From positions 176-8,977 of the forward strand of contig DAEV01000055.1 of assembly GCA_002509495.1 (NCBI GenBank): a stretch of DNA of 8,802 nucleotides. Direction: 5' to 3'. The position numbers and the translations under genes are program-made. Shown here in pieces: positions 5,510 through 8,802 of the stretch (position 1 is the stretch's first letter; each line of letters starts with the position of its first letter). The notes beneath the pieces were generated by a model. It made no database searches, was not told the origin of the DNA, and worked only from the letters and a program-made list of their open reading frames with translations. The stretch is from Methanolinea sp. UBA473. GTDB taxonomy: Archaea; Halobacteriota; Methanomicrobia; Methanomicrobiales; Methanospirillaceae.

Positions 5510-6870
5510 GCAGCATGCAACAGAAGAAGCTGGAGAAGAAACTATTCGGCACCAACGGGATTCGCGGAGTGGCAGGGAAAGACATGACTCCAACCCTGGC
5601 CCTCTCGATCGGGATGGCCCTCGGTTCGATGCGTCCGGGAACAATCGCAGTGGGACGTGACACCCGGACTTCAGGCCCTGCCCTGGCAAACGCACTCAAG
5701 GCTGGACTGCTGGCGACCGGCTGCGATGTCGTGGACGCGGGAATCCTACCCACGCCCGCCCTCCAGTACCTTGTCCGCAACCATTTCGATGCCGGGGCCA
5801 TGATCACCGCCTCCCACAATCCCCCCGAATGGAACGGGGTGAAGATCGTGGAGGCGGACGGAACCGAGATGGGGGACGAAGAGAGCATCCTCATCGAACG
5901 GCGAATCTTCTCGGGGGACTTCACCATGGCCGAATGGGACGGGGTGGGCCGTGAGAGGACAGCAGAGAGTATGGGCGATGACTACGTGGACGCAGTAGTC
6001 GGGGCCTTCCCTCCCGGGATCGGGAACGGCATTACGATGGTCGTGGATCCCGGCTGCGGGGCCGCGGCGCGGACAACCTCCGAAATCCTCACCCGTATGG
6101 GGTGCAGGGTGTTCTCCCTGAACTGCCAGATGGACGGAACCTTTCCCGGGCGGCTCCCCGAACCCTCTCCCGACGGTCTTTCTCCCCTCTCGGACCTGGT
6201 TGTGTCCACAGGATCTTCCTTTGGGATCGCTCACGACGGGGACGCCGACCGTGCCGTGTTCGTGGACGAAAACGGACGTTTCATCGAGGAGAACCAGGAA
6301 TTCGGCCTTATCGCCGATTTCGTATGCAGGGATCGCAAGGGGGCGGTGGTCACCCCGGTGAGCACTTCACGGCTGATCGAGGTCATCGCCGCGAACCACG
6401 GGTGCCATGTCGTTTACACCCCGGTGGGCAGCATTTACGTGGCAAGGACGATGATCGATCTGGAAGCCGGGGGCACCCCGGTCGTCTTTGGCGGGGAAGG
6501 CAACGGCGGGCTCATCTATCCCGGGCACCAGCTCTGTCGCGATGGAGGAATGACGGCAGCGATGATGGTAGCCCTCCTCGCAGCGGAACAACGCCCGCTC
6601 TCCACCCTGATCGATGCCCTGCCTCCTTTCTTCATGGTGAAGGACAAGATCCGCATAAAAGACGCATCGTCCCTCATCTCGACACTTGAGGCTGCTTACG
6701 CCCAGGAATCTCCAGACCATACGGACGGTATCCGGATCAACCGCACCGATTCATGGGCGCTCATCAGGCCGTCAGGAACCGAACCCCTGGTCCGGATCAT
6801 GGTGGAATCGAGGAACGAAGTCCTGGCCGAAAAATTCTACAAGGAAATCATGGATCATATCAGGACCTGA
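5506..6870 (+). CDS. glmM: Phosphoglucosamine mutase / phosphohexomutase
   Basis: The 454-residue enzyme belongs to the alpha-D-phosphohexomutase superfamily and very likely interconverts glucosamine-6-phosphate and glucosamine-1-phosphate on the way to UDP-N-acetylglucosamine in the cytoplasm. All four signature loops are present: catalytic phosphoserine S103 in TASHNP, the magnesium loop DGDADR (244-249), the sugar loop GGEGNGG (329-335) and the phosphate-binding RPSGTEP (421-427). LFGTNGIRG (13-21) is the typical N-terminus. The sugar loop is of the archaeal type, not the bacterial GEQSGH, so phosphomannomutase activity cannot be excluded. The GTG at 5506 overlaps the mobB stop as GTGA; an ATG at 5515 gives a protein three residues shorter and is about as plausible, with AGAGG at 5497-5501 serving either. 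It is the last gene of the three-gene overlapping run. Confidence 0.9.
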   Translation: MSSMQQKKLEKKLFGTNGIRGVAGKDMTPTLALSIGMALGSMRPGTIAVGRDTRTSGPALANALKAGLLATGCDVVDAGILPTPALQYLVRNHFDAGAMITASHNPPEWNGVKIVEADGTEMGDEESILIERRIFSGDFTMAEWDGVGRERTAESMGDDYVDAVVGAFPPGIGNGITMVVDPGCGAAARTTSEILTRMGCRVFSLNCQMDGTFPGRLPEPSPDGLSPLSDLVVSTGSSFGIAHDGDADRAVFVDENGRFIEENQEFGLIADFVCRDRKGAVVTPVSTSRLIEVIAANHGCHVVYTPVGSIYVARTMIDLEAGGTPVVFGGEGNGGLIYPGHQLCRDGGMTAAMMVALLAAEQRPLSTLIDALPPFFMVKDKIRIKDASSLISTLEAAYAQESPDHTDGIRINRTDSWALIRPSGTEPLVRIMVESRNEVLAEKFYKEIMDHIRT

Positions 6871-6984
6871 TCCGGAGAAGGACGAATTTTACGGGAACCT
6901 TACATGGAAAGGCTCATATGGCTCCCCGGTGATCCCTACTCCAGGATTGGGAAGAGAACCGCGAATTGAGCCGTTGATCGGAAC

Positions 6985-7266
6985 ATGGCGCAAGGGACGA
7001 TGGAGATTCGCATCTCCGGAAGGGTGCAGAAAGTGGGGATGCGCAATTGTATACGCCGCCTCGCAGGGAAGCTGAACATCAGGGGCGAGGTCATGAACCT
7101 CTCTGACGGCACCGTCCGCGTGCTCGCCACCGCAGATCCCATACTCCTTGAAAAATTTGTCTCGATGATCTACGGGTGTCCCAGGGCAGTGATACGGGAT
7201 ATCCGGATTAGTCCTTCCGAGCCCCGCCAGTTCGAGGAGTTCGCTGTGGTGCGTCCCGAGGAATAG
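6985..7266 (+). CDS. acyP: Acylphosphatase
   Basis: The 93-residue protein has the full-length acylphosphatase fold, an enzyme that hydrolyses acyl phosphates such as acetyl phosphate and carbamoyl phosphate. The phosphate loop reads GRVQKVGMR (12-20) with catalytic R20, and the second catalytic residue is N38 in VMNLSDGTV. The loop departs from the usual GRVQGVGFR by K for G and M for F, so the active site is slightly unusual but the key residues are intact. The ribosome site before 6985 is weak. A start at 7000, giving MEIRISGRV, is also possible and is closer to typical family N-termini. The 114 bases separating it from glmM hold nothing recognisable, so it may have its own transcript. It converges with cas1, with the stop codons touching. 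Confidence 0.87.
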   Translation: MAQGTMEIRISGRVQKVGMRNCIRRLAGKLNIRGEVMNLSDGTVRVLATADPILLEKFVSMIYGCPRAVIRDIRISPSEPRQFEEFAVVRPEE

Positions 7267-8205
7267 TCACCGGTTTCCCGGTCTGCATACCACGAAGTCC
7301 GTCTTTTTCATGAGGGCGTCCCGGAGCACCATTACCTGGGTTTCGATCAGTTCCTGATCGAGGGTCTCCCGGATACGCCCCGTAAGCCTCTGCATGAGCT
7401 CATCCGACAGGACACAACGCGCATCGCTGCATTCGTACTCTTCCGGTAAGAGCCCCTCTCTCGCCATCGAGAAGACGGCACGGTCCACCATGACGGGTTT
7501 CAAGGGATCGATGAGGTCGTATACGAGCCCCCCCCTCCCCTTATGGAGCAGCCCCAGGTCGGGGTCAAGGTGTGCCCCGATCATGGCAACGCACATATTT
7601 CCATAGAGCATGCCGTACCCGCACGAGAGCATCGAATTCACTACATCCGTATGGGGCCTCGGCAACCGGCGCCGGAATCCCAGCTCGGGGGGTATTGTCC
7701 GGGACAGAATTTCGTAGTACATGTCCGCAACGAGACGGTGGATACGCCGGATCTCCTCCATCCTGATAAGGAACTCGAGTTCGTGCTGGCTCTTCTCCAG
7801 GATCTCGAGTTCGCCCTCGTACAGGATCTTCTCCTGGCATTCCTCCTGCACCTGCACCACCTCGAGGATACGTGCGTGGGTCGCCCCCTTCGCAAGAGCG
7901 AGGGCGTAGGAATGCGCAAACGCCCCGCGCTGGGCATCCCACATAAGCTCGTCGAACCGGTCCCCGTAGGGACGGAGGATTCCGACAGGCTCTCCATCGG
8001 CGAGAAAAAAAGAGATGGACGCCCCGGCAGAGAGGAGTTTGGTGATTACCGAGGTATGCAGGGTGTGACCCCCCATCACAAGCAGGTGCCGCACCTGGGA
8101 GAGCGGGACCGTCTCCGTCCGGCCGTTCTTCTGGATCGTAAGCATCCGTGGAGTGGCCTTGATATGGGCTCCAAATCCGGATACGAGATACCAGGGAACA
8201 GGCAT
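7267..8205 (-). CDS. cas1: Solo Cas1-family protein with altered catalytic glutamate
   Basis: Cas1 is the integrase of CRISPR adaptation. This 312-residue protein has the normal length and both domains: an N-terminal beta domain (about 1-85, with VPLSQVRHLLVMGGHTLHT) and a C-terminal helical domain. Conserved parts are RRRLPRPHTDVVNSMLSCGY (178-197), HLDPDLGLLH (212-221) and YDLIDPLKPVMVDR (229-242). The metal ligands corresponding to His208, Asp218 and Asp221 of E. coli Cas1 are H221, D230 and D233. The site of the catalytic glutamate (E. coli E141, usual context LRGIEG) reads IRRIHR here, placing H156 where Glu is expected. No cas2, other cas gene, CRISPR array or casposon polymerase is within the window. 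Stand-alone Cas1 (Cas1-solo) has been described in Methanomicrobia. It may bind DNA without integrating it; function is uncertain. It diverges from the phenylacetate-CoA ligase gene and has its own putative leader. Confidence 0.88.
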   Translation of the reverse strand: MPVPWYLVSGFGAHIKATPRMLTIQKNGRTETVPLSQVRHLLVMGGHTLHTSVITKLLSAGASISFFLADGEPVGILRPYGDRFDELMWDAQRGAFAHSYALALAKGATHARILEVVQVQEECQEKILYEGELEILEKSQHELEFLIRMEEIRRIHRLVADMYYEILSRTIPPELGFRRRLPRPHTDVVNSMLSCGYGMLYGNMCVAMIGAHLDPDLGLLHKGRGGLVYDLIDPLKPVMVDRAVFSMAREGLLPEEYECSDARCVLSDELMQRLTGRIRETLDQELIETQVMVLRDALMKKTDFVVCRPGNR

Positions 8206-8242
8206 GCACTACCCCATCACGCGTCGGAACCCCCCGGGGATC

Positions 8243-8266
8243 TGACTTTTAGAAATAGAATCCATT
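8243..8266 (-). promoter_or_regulatory. Possible TATA promoter of cas1
   Basis: Read on the minus strand, TTCTATTTCTAAAAG lies about 45-55 bases before the cas1 ATG at 8205 and is the only AT-rich patch at a suitable distance. It overlaps the first copy of the ATCCATTCAC repeat, so binding there could affect cas1. The ribosome site, GTGATGGGG on the minus strand, is only moderate. Confidence 0.3.
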
Positions 8267-8326
8267 CACAGATGAATAGATCGTTTTGTAGGGAGAACGC
8301 GAGGTTCATTGCGGAGATCCATTCAC
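8260..8326. repeat. Ten-base direct repeat between divergent cas1 and paaK
   Basis: ATCCATTCAC occurs at 8260-8269 and 8317-8326, 57 bases apart. The first copy also holds a small inverted repeat, ATTCA with TGAAT at 8264-8268 and 8272-8276. Two direct copies in a divergent promoter region suit a regulator site, but chance is possible. Confidence 0.35.
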
Positions 8327-8352
8327 CGGACATCTGCCATGCTATGGCTTGG

Positions 8353-8362
8353 CAATATTTTT
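8353..8362 (+). promoter_or_regulatory. Possible TATA promoter of the phenylacetate-CoA ligase gene
   Basis: CAATATTTTT follows a GCCAT-GCT-ATGGC hairpin (8336-8348) in an otherwise GC-rich region. It would give a leader of about 120 bases before the ATG at 8507. AGATATTT at 8378-8385 is an alternative that would shorten the leader to about 95 bases. Confidence 0.35.
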
Positions 8363-8406
8363 CTCTCGCCGGGCTCCAGATATTTGTGCAATAGCAGGAA
8401 AGTATC

Positions 8407-8483
8407 CCCGTCTCCCGGATGGGACGGGAGCGTTCAGGCGGGCGGCAAACCAAGAAAACTGGAACACCGGGCGGCATGCCCGG
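8407..8483 (+). promoter_or_regulatory. Hairpin-rich leader of the phenylacetate-CoA ligase gene
   Basis: Two mutually exclusive hairpins are possible: CCCGTC (8407-8412) with GACGGG (8423-8428), or CTCCCG (8412-8417) with CGGGAG (8425-8430). A third hairpin, CCGGGC (8467-8472) with GCCCGG (8478-8483) around a 5-base loop, ends 6 bases before the GGTGAAGGATC ribosome site (8490-8500). Such a layout could control translation, but it matches no riboswitch class I know. Confidence 0.3.
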
Positions 8484-8506
8484 GAGAACGGTGAAGGATC
8501 TGAAGT

Positions 8507-8802
8507 ATGTTCTGGGATGAGAAGACCGAGACCCTCCCGAGAAAGGATCTGGAGCGGCTGCAACTGAAACGGCTGAAGAAGACGCTGCAGCAGGTCCAGA
8601 ACGTGGAGTTCTATCGCAAGCAGCTGAAGGATGCCGGTATCGTGCCGGGAGACATAAAGACACTCGAAGACGTGGAAAAACTGCCCTTCACCCGGAAACA
8701 GGATCTCCGGGACGGGTATCCCTTCGGGTTCTTTGCCGTACCCCTGCAGGAGATCGTCCGCATCCATACGACCTCGGGGACAACCGGCAAGCCCACTGTC
8801 GT
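8507..8802 (+). CDS. paaK: Phenylacetate-CoA ligase, N-terminal part (cut by window end)
   Basis: The first 98 codons of an adenylate-forming enzyme that converts phenylacetate, or a similar aryl acid, with ATP and CoA to the aryl-acyl-CoA. In methanogens such ligases often sit with indolepyruvate:ferredoxin oxidoreductase genes and work in aryl-acid use or aromatic amino-acid synthesis; that neighbourhood lies outside the window. Visible features are the MFWDEKTETLPRKDLERLQ start typical of the PaaK family, the FYRKQLKDAGIVPGDIKTLE segment, LPFTRKQDLRDGYPFG (59-74), and the AMP-binding P-loop TTSGTTGKPT (88-97). The ATG at 8507 is preceded by GGTGAAGGATC, with the last G of AAGG 9 bases upstream. 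A full family member has about 430 residues. The gene is intact as far as it can be seen. Confidence 0.9.
   Translation, partial: MFWDEKTETLPRKDLERLQLKRLKKTLQQVQNVEFYRKQLKDAGIVPGDIKTLEDVEKLPFTRKQDLRDGYPFGFFAVPLQEIVRIHTTSGTTGKPTV

Noticed and set aside
7543..8394. A 283-codon open frame on the plus strand opposite cas1
   Set aside because: Its His/Leu/Arg-rich translation is the mirror of cas1 codons; cas1 itself is clearly a conserved family.
7267..8506. CRISPR array or casposon near cas1
   Set aside because: Only a ten-base direct repeat occurs twice; there is no regular repeat-spacer pattern, no polymerase gene and no terminal inverted repeat in the window.

Overview
The window looks like a chromosomal piece of a moderately GC-rich euryarchaeon, most likely a methanogen of the order Methanomicrobiales. 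The order is inferred from gene style: a response regulator followed only by PAS domains, an archaeal-type phosphoglucosamine mutase, a MobB protein with a MoaE-like tail, a solo Cas1 and a phenylacetate-CoA ligase. TATA-box promoters and Shine-Dalgarno sites both occur. No rRNA, tRNA, transposase or CRISPR array was seen.

Layout. Positions 1-1835 hold no recognisable conserved gene. They carry an imperfect tandem repeat at the left edge, several palindromes, and three short reading frames (514-801, 845-946, 1486-1575), each behind a TATA-like box and a well-placed Shine-Dalgarno site. A small cysteine-rich DUF3795-type gene (minus strand, 1836-2135) diverges from a REC-PAS-PAS-PAS response regulator (2431-3894). 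A tightly overlapping three-gene operon follows: a DUF5806-like protein, MobB with a MoaE-like tail, and phosphoglucosamine mutase (4146-6870). An acylphosphatase (6985-7266) then abuts, stop codon to stop codon, a convergent cas1 (7267-8205, minus). A 300-base divergent intergenic region with repeats and hairpins leads to the start of a phenylacetate-CoA ligase that runs off the right edge.

How the genes relate. The operon overlaps by ATGA and GTGA, so its translation is probably coupled. It joins molybdenum/tungsten-pterin cofactor maturation (MobB) with amino-sugar precursor synthesis (GlmM), a pairing with no obvious shared pathway. The most notable gene is the Cas1 homologue. It has no Cas2, no CRISPR array and no casposon polymerase nearby. 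In a hand alignment its catalytic glutamate position is a histidine, while the metal-binding His and Asp residues further on are kept. A second point of interest is a block shared by the upstream regions at 1432-1462 and 4071-4096, which suggests a common promoter or regulatory element.
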